Shown piece after piece: positions 50,101-60,136 of a DNA stretch of 64,000 nucleotides (the stretch's first letter is position 1; every line of letters starts with the position of its first letter). The translations under genes were made by a program, and so were the position numbers. Location: positions 248,001-312,000 of the forward strand of contig JASANG010002449.1 of NCBI GenBank assembly GCA_030248215.1. Reading direction: 5' to 3'. The stretch comes from Enoplolaimus lenunculus (taxonomy: Eukaryota; Nematoda; Enoplea; Enoplida; Thoracostomopsidae). The notes beneath the pieces are model-generated. The model ran no database searches, was not told the origin of the DNA, and saw only the letters and a program-made list of their open reading frames with translations.

Positions 50101-53100
50101 AATGATACGTTTCAGTTCGACATTTTCTTCTTGCGCAATCTTAAATCGATCTTCAGTATCGCTCTGAAAACTTTACATCCACTAAAAACCATATTAGCCC
50201 AACACTTGAAAACCGCGCTGAAAAACAGAGATTTGATGTCGTTGATATTGTAAACGTCAGCCACCATGTAAAACAATAACACCCTAAATCTTCGCTCACA
50301 AAAAGCTGGCTGTACCCTAAAATTCAATTCGGAATCAAGAAGTTCGCGTACTTGACCAAGACGACCAATCGCAACATCGGTCATACTAGCAACACTGCTG
50401 CATTCCGAAACTGTAAACAAAACACTGCACTAATTTCAAATACAGAAACGGTGCGGTGTGGTTTGAATGTCAATGAAGGAGTAAAAATTTGCAATACAAT
50501 AAAGGGTTGAACGTCACATGGAGTCCAGAAAAGTTCTGCTTTTGAAAACAAGTTTATTGAAGTTCCGTTAAATTAGACTATCTAAACATCAGGAACTTAT
50601 AACAAATTTGGGTTTGTTGTCTTAGAAACTACAGAGTTGAATGTTAATCAAAAAAACATTCACTGATAATACAGAAATCTGATGAGTCAGAATTTGAAAT
50701 CACAACGATGTTCAAAACTCAATATCAATTAATAATAAAGTTTTTCCTTCAATTTGCTTCAATTTCATTATTAACGCAAACAATCTTTCACTCATAATAT
50801 TCTTGAACACAACCAACTATTACACTAAATAGTCAAAGTTGTTGCAATAATTGTAACACCAAGAGTTTTAAGCATGTGTCAGTGGTATTCAAGGTAGTTT
50901 GCATCGATGATCTATCTCCAACGCAAGAGTCTTCACACGAATGTTTCCCAAACAAAGTTTACTCTCTGTTGGAATGATGACCAAAAACGTTTCAACGGTG
51001 TTACAGCTTTCGTTATATAGATTTTATGACTAATTTACCTTGTTGTTAACCTTGACACCTACCTGATTCTTTAGCCGGCACTTCTTCACCTGGTAGCAAA
51101 TGTACATTCAAAGATGGTGATTCCTACAGTTAAATCACTAATATTTAACAGCCAGAAACTGACAATTTCAGCTAAATTTCATAACACCACAATAGAGAGC
51201 AATTAATTGCACCAAAAAGCTTCTCATCTTTACTAACAAATTTTTGTCTCGCGCTTCAGTGTAAATTGTTCAACACTTAAATAAATGATAAAGAAGCTGT
51301 AAGCAAATAACTGGAAGCATAACAGATGGGCTTTATATAGAGCAAAAGTCATGTAACTAGTAATAATTTGTCGCTTGAATACGTTTATTGTACAATTCTT
51401 ATACCTTTTTAACAAAATCGGAATCAGACTTAGTACCTTTTTCTGTTTTTCTCCTTGTTGCTGTTGTTGTTGGACCAGACTTTTCCAGTGTAAGCATTCA
51501 GCTTTCAGCGTTTTCACCTGTAACATCTTGACTGCGTTACAAATTACAGATCGAATTCTTCCACAACATTGGTAAACTAGTTGTGTAAACAAAATAAATT
51601 CTGTGTATGAAAGTGAAATTCTAGAGTAACAGTGTAAACATGGCTAAATATGGACGTCTAGAATGATATCACAATTGGAGGTTGTCTGACAAAGTGGGAA
51701 ATTAGATGATTCGAGATATTACTATAAGTATAGATGACTGAATTAGCCAGATCGCGAGAGAACATAGGTAGAGTAAGCGTGGTAAAAGAATTAGGCGCCG
51801 ATGTCGAAAAAGCAACATACCTCACTGCGTAACCGTCTTATCTCGAAGGATGGCGATAGCATTGATTCAAGTTCGTCATCAACATCGCGGTCTCTTATAA
51901 CCGAGCTGCTTGCAGGACGTGTTAACCCTTTTGATTGCATCGAAAGGCCCAGTGATCCGGCGGTTTCCACGCCGCCATCTGTGGCGTTCAGATATAAAGT
52001 ATTTAGCTCAAAGGTAGCAGGAGCTCCTTCAGTCGCTGAACCTCCAATCTCGGTCCATCCGTTGCCGTTGCCAATAGTGCTGCTTGCGGTACTTGCGTTT
52101 GCTGGAGAATCGATAATTTCATGCTCATTGCCGGAGAATCTTTGATTCTGAAGAACCTATCAACTAAACTAACATTCGATTCCATACTGTACATCACTCC
52201 TGTATGCCTCCATAATACAACTACAGTTATTTGCCAATAGTTTCTCAACATCTCACGAAAAATGGCCGCAAAATTGCGAACATATACGTCCTTGCCAAGA
52301 TACAACCGGTTCCTAATATATTAAAACATTAACGTGATTAGGTTTCACATTTTATCGAATTATGCATTTAAATATTCAGCACCAGCTTCGTTACCAGCCG
52401 GAGCCTGACATTGAACAACGCGGTTCTATTTTGCGAAGTTTAATATATATCTTACGTTTGCGTTCTAAAAAATAATGAAAATGAACCGGTCTCATAAAAT
52501 TATATAACCGTTTATAGTAGGATTGTACCAATTAATCGGCATCGGCATCGGGAATAATCGGTATTTTTCGTGAATATCGGCATCGGCATCAGCACTGTAA
52601 AAAATTACCGGTTCTTTGTCGATACTTTTTGCACAGATAACTGTCAGCTGGAATGCTATCAGTTTCACTTCTGGGAATTACGTGAAATGATCCATTTTAT
52701 AAACTTTTAATCGTTTATGATGGATAGTGTTTAAGTCTTCATATCTTGATTGATATAATGTAGTATCCTATCTGTTTATTAAGCATGTTGTACTAAAGTT
52801 GGAATTGGCATCGGGTCGGCAAAATTTCAAAATAAGAATCGGCATCGGCAAAAATCTTGATATCGGCACATCCCTAGTTTACAGTGGTTAGGTTTAAGCC
52901 TTGGCATAATGATGTACGTAATGTAATATCCTATCTGTTTACTCCGCATTCTGTACTAAAGTTGGAATCAGCATCGGCACCGGTATCGGCAAAATTTCAA
53001 AATAAGAATCGGCATCAGTACCGGTATCGGTCAAAATTTTGGTATCGATATATCCCTAATATATACGTGTTTATAAATATATTTATATATTTATTCAAAA

Positions 53101-53922
53101 TATACTATATATTCTTGCCTCAACCAATTCATTTACTTGTCGATTGGACTCAACCACTTGTGCGATGCGGAGATGATTAGCTTCATTACTGCACTTCAAA
53201 TCTTCATTTTCGGCACGTAGAAATGATATCTGAAAAAGTAACGCAATTAGCAAATTATCAAAAAATATCCCGTATATAACGTATGTGATCTTCAACGCTA
53301 CTGAATGGCGCATAACATGCACACATTATATATATTAGATCACGGAAATATATCAAACAGCTTACTTCTGAATTCAGACGTGATATTTCTTCATGGCATT
53401 CTTCCAACTTTTTAACTAAATCATTTGGCACAGATCCAGCGGACGCTAAAGATATTATATAGTACATCCAAAAAAGAGATATAACTGCCATTGGACATGA
53501 TCGAAAAACATAGACCACAAAACTGAGTTAAAGACTTAAATTGTCGGTCTTGGTTATTCAAGTAACGCGGCATGATTTTTCAGTGTTAAGCCGTGTTTCT
53601 GATTATTTTGGCGCCTTGCGGCCAAGCGAGCAGTCAATAGGTGTAAATCGCCGAAATTGTGTTATGCAAAAACAATCCATAAATACTGATAAATAGGCCG
53701 TAGTACAAACTTTAACGTCTAATGTGCCAGTACCAAGTGTCTGCACAGCAAACATTGAAAATGCTTCAACATGCACCTCGAAAGCAGCGTGCAAACGCAC
53801 ATTAAATTACCAGTTTGAACAGCATCAGCACCTTCGCTCAAAACTTCACGAGTTAATTCAGTGATCTGACCAGTAATTGAGGATATGCTCTGACCAATAT
53901 TGCTTCCAAACCAATTTGACAT
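32153..53922 (-). CDS. TRIP11: GMAP-210/TRIP11-like golgin, complete (1,775 aa, 38 exons)
   Basis: Golgi tether expected to catch small, curved vesicles at the cis-Golgi. The N-terminus MSNWFGSNIGQSISS, then ITGQITELTREVL, matches the ALPS curvature sensor of human GMAP-210. Nearly all exons from residue 40 to ~1570 code for heptad-rich coiled coil. Residues ~1566-1604 (KNLFVGYLICSND, then HLIGGVLGFTDADFKK) match the Arf1-binding GRAB domain. A Ser/Pro-rich tail ends at TGA 32153. Exons: 53922-53811, 53445-53366, 53229-53137, 52147-51821, 51517-51437, 51123-51063, 50410-50316, 50163-50085, 49426-49289, 48468-48383, 47841-47761, 47514-47436, 47003-46893, 44712-44627, 44396-44319, 44118-44034, 43689-43307, 42690-42532, 42304-42089, 41657-41478, 41003-40878, 40731-40522, 40317-40138, 39785-39606, 39064-38858, 38505-38347, 38212-38003, 37565-37398, 37158-37084, 36734-36613, 36289-36126, 35947-35844, 35503-35404, 35038-34957, 33786-33672, 33268-33158, 32825-32617, 32348-32153. 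All phases agree; 5,328 nt in total. Human protein: 1,979 aa. Confidence 0.93.
33998..34934. mobile_element. Composite ~1-kb repeat (copy B) in GMAP-210 intron 34
   Basis: Reverse-complement copy of the 4427-5501 element. It runs from TTATTGAGCGAAGC at the left to GCTTCGCTCAATAAA at the right, with the GGACGGACAGACGG tract near 34828-34850. The internal tandem units carry TATCGGTTTTGGAGGTTTGT. A hairpin (GAAACTCCG and CGGAGTTTC) precedes the right terminus. The right end is only about 20 bp from the splice donor of exon 34. CCAGTCGTAGTGGGACTACA borders the same terminus here and in copy A, so it may be part of the element. Confidence 0.82.
35640..35746. mobile_element. Truncated hAT MITE end in GMAP-210 intron 32
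   Basis: CGATTCGG, TTCCGATTCTG and the terminus TTGCACCCTG mark the right end of a CAGGGTGCAAC-family copy. The left end is not found. Confidence 0.6.
39235..40319 (-). repeat. Tandem duplication of a GMAP-210 exon with its intron
   Basis: Exons 40317-40138 and 39785-39606 are both exactly 180 bp, both phase 0-0, and start AKQEKE and end SELQ. I count 45 of 60 residues identical. The introns that follow them also align: GCTATTAAAT, ATACAGCA, CTAACTATTGG, GTTATGTTCCGTAAAAA and CCTCCCGGCTACGCCAT occur in the same order. The unit is therefore roughly 0.5 kb of exon plus intron. Each intron copy contains the same relic of a CTAGCCAGG/CCCGGCTACGCC repeat, which was already present before duplication. 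Result: two successive 60-residue coiled-coil segments (residues about 983-1042 and 1043-1102). Confidence 0.88.
45008..45406. mobile_element. hAT-type MITE in GMAP-210 intron 13
   Basis: A 399-bp copy begins CAGGGTGCAACGGAAATTC and ends CGCTTTGAACTCTG. Perfect GATATGAG duplications flank it (45000-45007 and 45407-45414). The subterminal repeats are of the TTCCGATTCCG type, a third subfamily. Confidence 0.88.
45640..46525. mobile_element. Composite ~1-kb repeat (copy C), interrupted by a hAT MITE
   Basis: Diverged, shorter copy of the 4427/33998 family. Units with CTCGCACCCGAAAACCCTTTAG and TTATCGGTTTTGGAGG occur, then GGACGGACAGACGGACG near 46412. A GAAACTCCGAGTTTC hairpin and GTTTCGCTTCACTCAATGAA close it. 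A MITE sits inside it at 45893-46217. Located in GMAP-210 intron 13. Confidence 0.78.
45893..46217. mobile_element. hAT-type MITE nested in composite repeat copy C
   Basis: A 325-bp copy from CAGAGTGCATCCGGAATTCC to CACCTTGCACCCTG. It is flanked by CTTGTAAC (45885-45892) and CTTATAAC (46218-46225), 7 of 8 identical. Sequence on each side belongs to one composite repeat, so the insertion order is clear. Confidence 0.85.
49512..49894. mobile_element. hAT-type MITE in GMAP-210 intron 8
   Basis: A 383-bp copy begins CAGGGTGCAATCGGAATTAC and ends CCGGTTCCACCCTG. Perfect CAGGATAT duplications flank it (49504-49511 and 49895-49902). It is very similar, in opposite orientation, to the copy at 56212-56601, so both are probably recent. 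Confidence 0.92.
52517..53062. mobile_element. ATCGGCATCGG repeat elements in GMAP-210 intron 3
   Basis: A block runs from TTGTACCAATTAATCGGCAT to ATCGGCACATCCCTAG (about 52525-52876) and is rich in ATCGGCATCGG at both ends. A second partial copy (about 52925-53060) repeats TATCCTATCTGTTTA, TGTACTAAAGTTGGAAT and the ATCGGCA motifs, then ends ATATCCCTAATA. The layout (GC-rich, tandemly repeated subterminal motifs around an AT-rich core) resembles the hAT MITEs, but I cannot define target duplications. Confidence 0.6.
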
Positions 53923-54359
53923 TTTGCATGTTACTAATATTTAAATGAGTGCAGCAGTTAAAATAAAAATATATATAATAAATACAGTAAAAGCACTCCG
54001 ATTTCGTCCGGTCGCAAAGTATGTTATTCCTCTGAAGTAATATAAAGAGGTCAGCAACGCAAAAACACAACTCACACCCAGCTCACTTTTGTGTTTTTCT
54101 GTGTCTTAACATTTCGTGCGATTCTGTTTCTGTTCATAGACTTACGCTTTGACTCAGTGCGCCCTAGCCCTAGAGCAGAGCGCCCAACAAAAAACAACAA
54201 CCACCCCCCTAAATATGATCCAAATTTTGAAAGCACCGCACCGAGATGTACTATGGTTCCCGACAACAATGCATATTGCTGGCGTGATGGGCCGCAGCTA
54301 GGGTATCCTAGCAATCGCGAGCAAAGCGACCGAGAAGCCATGTGTGCGTAAATACGCAG

Positions 54360-54930
54360 TAACGCTCAACATAAATTGCGCATGAGACATGTGGATGCAT
54401 GGAGGCAAAATAAACTTCATGTTGATACTGCAATCGGTTAAAACACTGATGCATATGTAATGTTCTCATATGCATTAGCAGTAAAAACATGGAAGAACCA
54501 AGTTGCATGAGTATAATGTTAAGGATCTTATGAGGTATAAAAAACTGAACGTCAGCGGCTGAGTGTCAGGCGGCCTGGCTCAATGGTCGAGCGTTGGATT
54601 GAGAAGCTATCGGCCATGAGTCATGCGATCGAAACGAAACCGCGTAAAAACGCTGCTTCTTTTCAGCTGCAAGTACTCTGAAATAAAAACCGTCGCAACA
54701 TAGCCTACCCAACTTATCAAAGGATGACCACATTGGGGGTAAAATGGCAAACTACCGTGCTAGAACAAAACCTAAGTTGGCGGTCAAGAAATGACCTTGT
54801 AGAAAAATCGTGGATGTGACATGTGGATGTATGAAAGCAAAAAACCCTCATGCTGATGCTGCACATCGGCTAAAACACTGATGCATATGTAGCACCCTCA
54901 TATGCAGCAGCAGTAAGTGGGTTTTGTTGA
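54360..54930 (+). mobile_element. tRNA-derived SINE-like tandem, forward orientation
   Basis: The order of parts is X, tRNA-like head, body, then X again. X is the block around AAAACACTGATGCATATGTA and appears near 54440 and 54873, about 434 bp apart. The head (about 54575-54640) has TGGCTCAATGG, a perfect Pol III A-box match, but its B-box-like GCGATCGAAAC is weak. The body (about 54660-54800) contains CAGCTGCAAGTACTCTGAAA and ACCGTCGCAACATAGCCTAC. Head plus unrelated body is the SINE plan. Tandem arrangement of the X block is unusual. Confidence 0.65.
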
Positions 54931-55299
54931 ATGGTGGATTTTGAATTTGAGTAGTTTCACTGAAAAATTGTGGGGTTTTCATATACGTTCAAAAACTTAA
55001 AATAAACAACGGAAAGTTGTTTTACCGTTAACGTTTCAGTCTAGTTAAGGCATGATAGTCATAATCATTGTATGACGGTAGCGCAAGTAACGTTGTAGAT
55101 ATTTTTAGTTATAGGTATATTTCAAGTCAGCTCTCAATAAAAGTCATTTTTCCAAAAACATTTAGTGAGTAACTCGACAGCTATTTAACGCAAAAACGGA
55201 AGCTACTCGTCAAGTATACATTTGTCAACGATGGATTCAAAAATTTCTGACAGAGAGGGGCGCAAGCACAATGTATAACAATGAACTGAAACTCGCAGC

Positions 55300-55825
55300 G
55301 TGTGATAATTTGGGTAGGTTACGGTACGACGGTTTTTAGTTCTGAGTGCTTGCAGCTGAAAATGAGGGGCGTTCTTGCGAGGTTTCGATGTCATGACCCA
55401 TCATTGCCGACAGATTCAGATCCAGCGCGCTACCACTGAAGCACCCCACCCCACACTTAGCTGCCGGTTTTTCAGGTTTTTATGCCTTATAAGAACCTCA
55501 ATATTACACTGCTCATCTTGGTTCTTCTATGTTTTACTGCTGCTGCGTATGAAGGCGCTACATATGCATCAGTGTTTTACCGATGCGCAGCATCAGCATG
55601 AGGTTTTATTTTGACTATCCGCTCATCACATCCCCCGGTTTTTCTACTAGGTTGTTCCTTGACCGCCAACATAGGTTTTGTCTAGACGGTAGTTTGCCAT
55701 TGCACCCCCATTGCAGTCACCATTTGATAAGTTGGGTAGGCTACGCTACGACGGTTTTTACATCTGAGTACTTGCAGCTTAAAATAAAGGGCGTTCTCAC
55801 GATATTTCGATCCCATGACCCATAA
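55300..55825 (-). mobile_element. tRNA-derived SINE-like tandem, reverse orientation
   Basis: The same parts as at 54360-54930 are read from the other strand. The body is at about 55660-55805 and again at about 55310-55375. The X block is at about 55490-55615, and the tRNA-like head (CTTCAGTGGTAGCGCGCTGG on the minus strand) is near 55435. Together with 54360-54930 it forms an inverted pair of tandem units around an ~370-bp centre. Confidence 0.65.
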
Positions 55826-55940
55826 GGGCCAACGTATTCTTGTTGGTATACGTGGGGTATGTGTGCATGTGCATAGTGTACGTATGTAATGTAAGACACA
55901 TACATACACGTGAACATACATTGCTAAAGAAAGATATATC

Positions 55941-56013
55941 GGCTCGTTGTGTAACGGGTAGCGCGCTTGACTCGCGAGCGACAAATCTGCGGTTCGATTC
56001 CGGGTGTGACCAT
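55941..56013 (+). pseudogene. tRNA-like sequence with intact Pol III boxes
   Basis: GGCTCGTTGTGTAACGGG resembles the 5' half and A box of a tRNA. GGTTCGATTCC at 55991-56001 matches the B-box consensus exactly, and ACCA follows. A 5-bp anticodon stem can be drawn (CGCTT with GAGCG), but then position 33 is not T. The acceptor stem pairs only at a few positions. I therefore read it as a tRNA pseudogene or the head of a different SINE, not as a working tRNA. Confidence 0.55.
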
Positions 56014-56089
56014 ATGATGTTTGGACAAATTAAGGGGAAAACCATGTATATTGGCAGTACTTCCGAGAAATGGGTCGTCCCAATCGTGC

Positions 56090-56705
56090 AGGGCTACCAC
56101 TGAGCCACGTCACCTCACACTCAGCTGCTGCAATTTCAGGTTTTTATGTCTTGTAAGAACCTCAACATTACACTCATGTATCTTAGTTCTTCCATGTATT
56201 ACTCCTGCTGCCAGGGTGCAACCGGAATTCCGGTTCCGGTATTTTTTCACCTTCCGGTTCCGGTTCCGGTAAATTTTTACCGGATTTAAAAATTCCGGTG
56301 TTATAATTTGGCCGTTTTCTTAACTTTGCAAATTTTTAAGAATCTCTTTTGAAAGCCACTTGTACTCCGAATATAAGCCATTGATGGTGGATTTCACTTC
56401 ATCGACGACGAAAATCTAAAATACAACCAATAAAATAAATACCTATGTTCGACTAAGGTTATTACACAAATAATAGAGCAAAAAATAAGATTAAAATGAA
56501 ATTTTTGGTGAAATGCATTTTTCACTTTCCGGTTCCGGTTTCGGTTCCGGTAAAATTTTCAAATTCCGGTTCCGGTAAATTGTAATTCCGGTTGCACTCT
56601 GCCTGCTGCATATGAAGGTACTACATATGCATCAGTGTTTTAACCGATGTGCAGCTTCAACATAAGGTTTTATTTTGCCTCCATGCATCTGCATGCCACA
56701 GAGCG
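56090..56705 (-). mobile_element. SINE-like copy split by a hAT MITE
   Basis: The X block and adjoining head of the 54.4-55.8 kb SINE-like family appear on the minus strand. They comprise CTGAGCCACG, GTCTTGTAAGAACCTCAA and TTCTTCCATGTATTACTCC on the left. On the right are CATATGCATCAGTGTTTTAA and GCCTCCATGCATCTGCATG. A MITE (56212-56601) separates the halves. Confidence 0.7.
56212..56601. mobile_element. hAT-type MITE nested in SINE-like repeat
   Basis: A 390-bp copy begins CAGGGTGCAACCGGAATTCC and ends AATTCCGGTTGCACTCTG, an 18-bp terminal inverted repeat with one mismatch. The duplicated target CCTGCTGC is perfect (56204-56211 and 56602-56609). This is the best-preserved member and serves as the reference for the family. 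Confidence 0.94.
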
Positions 56706-59700
56706 AGGAGTCAAGCGCAGTTTAACTTTCTATCCTTATAAGCTTTGTTTTGGTCCGGTAAGAGATTCATCCTGTCCGTAAATACGCAACCAAGTATCGA
56801 AGCAGAAGTTGATTAATACCCCAAACTGCGCGAGCGAGGCGAGCGACAAGCTAGATGCGTTTTGCGGTTAATCGCAATTGGGGTTTGAGTTTTCAAAAAA
56901 ACTGAGTGAAACTCCTTATTCACTCCAAAAACCTATTCCGTCGTGGAGATATGGGGTGTGGTAGACACGGAACCAAATTGGTGAAACACGCAGCTTAAAT
57001 AAAATAATTATCTAAAATTATCCAACGCTGCTTACTAGCTACGATATTATAAAAGTTCTGCCACTCAACTTGCAAGTGCATACAGAGTATGGTGTACACG
57101 ATGTTTTCCGGAAAAATTGAATCGACCGGAAAAACTCTTTTTCCCGTTTTTTCAAGAAAACAACACTACAGAGATGTCAGATACCTAAAAGCTGCATATA
57201 CTAGCTGGTGGCCGGCCACAATCTTGCGGGATTAAACCGCAAACAGGCTTTGTAGTTCTATTGATATATAAAAAACGAAATTAATTAGAAGCTCGGTTTC
57301 GAACTAAACGTTGCATATATCTGCACTAAATGTTGCTTCACAGAGAGACAGTAAAATCTCAAATAAATGTAGCGATCACTTTGAGATTAAAGAAGTGTAT
57401 AGTAGAAGAAATGCAAGTGGAATTCCGGTTTGATAGGTAACCATTTGTATAGTATACTTTTAGCGCAGTAGGACTGCTGGGGCGAAAGAAGATGCAACTG
57501 CGTTGCATCAGTAGGAGTCACAGTAGCTTTTAATAAAGTGCCCTTGAACTTAACCGGTATACATGTGTTTTCTCAGTCTTTCCAGAAGTTTAGGAAAGGC
57601 GTCTATCTTTTTGAGTTGTTCTACTGCTGGTGAATTCAAAAGCAGAGCCAAGACTTTTTCGCTTAAAGGTTTAGCACTAAAATGGCTTACGGCTTTTGGT
57701 TCGCTTCCCTCGCGAGTTCTTCCACTATGTCTCATGCGGTCCCCTATTTTGAACTTTCCTGCATCCGCCACTGATTACTCACCAGTAAATCAGCCTTCGC
57801 GACAACATGAGCATCGTGAAAAGCAGTTTCTCACGGTGAGTACGTAGTTTACTGAAATATAAAAAATTTTCAGTTTTTAACCCCCTCGACAAAACCGAAA
57901 AAAGGGAAAAACCCGTTGTTCCGTTGGTTTTTCCGCGGCCCAACCCTATGGTTATTAATCACGGTTTTAGCGATAGGTTTTTCAAGCTGACGAACTCTTT
58001 CAATTGTGGACCTCAAAATAATATCACAGCTTTAAAGCGAGCAATATACGAAAGACATGCTTACTAGGTTAAACTTTGTAAACCACTGGCTGATCATTGA
58101 CGCATCCTACTGGAGGCAGCCGGCCTACATTCAAACAGGGATTCCAATCGAGATCACGTATTCAGAGTCAGTTCTTAAACGGCGTTCCCTATAATGGCGG
58201 GGCAAGCATAGGGCAGGGTGTAGATATACCCAAATAGGAGGAGCGCAAACAGTGCTAGCAACGAAGCGGTGGGTTCAAAACAAAGCCACCGTTGCAGCAG
58301 TATCTGATTAGTTTAAATAGCTCCATTTTAAAAATACTATTGACTCTGGTGCCAATAGAAATGCACAAACAAAACAATTAGCCCATCCTGTCCGATAGAG
58401 GCTTCTATTGTACACCAAAATGGACCAATGATTTTTGCACCGCAGGCATTTATAGTTGACTATTGCTGCGGCGGATATAACAATAGTCACATTGGGAGCC
58501 GTGGTTTTGCGTGATGTAGTACAATATGTTGAGTTGATTGGTACTAGTTCGAATCTGTGTTACAAAATCAAATAACATTGGCTGGCCGTTTGTGAAAATA
58601 ATGGAACATCCAACTTTTATACTGCACATACTATTGCAAAAAAATGTCTGGGTGTGAAAGGCCCGGCGTCGTTTTAACACACTCTATTACGAGACCACTA
58701 TAAAATCCGGTAATCCCTATAACGAGGACGTAAAGACATATTGCACTGTGTTCATATAACATCGCAAACATACATAAAAACAACACAAACATATATATAC
58801 ACTTATTTATTTTGTTAGATTTTTTACCTTTTGTCTCGACTCCCTTCGGACAGTGTCGGGACAATTAGTAGTGTCTACGTACCGCATAAAATTGTACCTA
58901 CACTCTAGTTGCAGCTTCCATTTGTACACAGATACCTACCGGGTGGTTGGACAATTTTTTACATTTAGCGCGCGCATTATAGGGTGAATGACCCAAAAAT
59001 CTGGTACCATACACTGGGTAGTGGGTACGCTCCAAACTGTCAACATTTTGACTTCAGCAATACTGCCAATGACACATGTGTAAAGATTATGGAGGCAGAA
59101 CGTGCAAGATTGACAAATTAATTTACAATAACACAAACAGTGATACAACAATTAAAAGTAAATTCAAAATTCGCCATTTCATAATAACATATGGTTCAAT
59201 TTAATATACAGCCGCGAAAGGATATAGTCGTTTTTACGCAAAATTGGTCTAATAAACAAGATCGATCTTCTTGACACAGAGTACTTGCAATTTGGTTAAA
59301 AATGAAATTTATCATCTATTGCATGTTTTACAATAAACGCAATGCAAATGCTTAATCGGTAACGTATTAGCTGTGAAGAGCACGAAAATGAAATTCATTT
59401 CTTCAAGCCACGAATTAGGCCATTGATGTTCATATAATCGAACAAATTTTTTTAGGATCACAAACTACGCATAGATCCAGGTAAATGCGCTTTGTTAACA
59501 TTGTAATTTGCAGTGGGGTGGTATGGCTTATCTGACCCCTTGAACGCGCCAGTGCTCATGGTATCATTTATATGGGAACGGGCTCATATTATAATATCGA
59601 AATAAACGTTTGTAGCGAAACCGTTTTCTGAAACTTTTCATAGAGTTCTTTACATAAAAATGTGAACATTTTTCGAGAAAAAGATTTACTGAGCAGTGAC

Positions 59701-60100
59701 ACTATAAGCAACCAAATCGGTACATCAGAATTTATGCTGATGCCATGAGGCGCTCCGAAACCCGAGCCATCCCATGGAGGAAAATGAGCCGGGTACGGCG
59801 AATCTACTTAAAAAGTTGCATTTTACACGCAGCAATTTTAGATATGTGTACACCCATAGACGTTTTTCGATTGTCTAACACGTCAAAACCAGTTGCATTC
59901 GCTGAGGAAGCTTTAAAAGTGCAGATTCACAAGTTGTTTTTCGTATTTTATACAGTGAAATGTTTAAAAATATTTTGAGTTTTGTTACACTTGTTTACCA
60001 GTCCGAATGGCTGCAAACAAAATGTTTTTTTATAATACTGCACCGAATATAATATTTTATACATACATACATTATATATAATACAATATATACACACAAA
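56706..60100. other. Mostly noncoding interval
   Basis: Apart from one weak candidate exon at 57550-57771 (listed separately) I see no gene in this 3.4 kb. Open frames are short and AT-rich. The region around 58100-58290 has low-copy-looking mixed sequence with a TTCCAATCGAGATCACG motif that could be a Pol III B-box relic. Confidence 0.45.
57550..57771 (-). CDS. Candidate terminal exon, unrecognised product
   Basis: An open minus-strand frame follows a possible acceptor (AATCAG at about 57770-57775). It encodes about 73 residues of balanced composition: FKIGDRMRHSGRTREG, then PLSEKVLALLLNSPAVEQLK and FPKLLERLRKHMYTG, then TAA. The second half looks like an amphipathic helical segment and uses codons like those of the nearby host genes. 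There is no ATG at its start and I find no partner exon upstream. It may be the last exon of a gene, part of a decayed gene, or chance. I do not recognise the family. Confidence 0.3.
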   Translation of the reverse strand: MADAGKFKIGDRMRHSGRTREGSEPKAVSHFSAKPLSEKVLALLLNSPAVEQLKKIDAFPKLLERLRKHMYTG

Positions 60101-60136
60101 TATATATATATTTATATATATGTATATATTCGTTCA

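Noticed and set aside
51801-52145. 114-residue + strand frame starting MSKKQHTSLRNRL
   Set aside because: It is the antisense of GMAP-210 exon 4 (52147-51821), which has proper splice sites and phases.
55941-56013. Functional tRNA gene
   Set aside because: Boxes are good but acceptor pairing is poor and no standard anticodon loop with T33 and a sound stem can be drawn.
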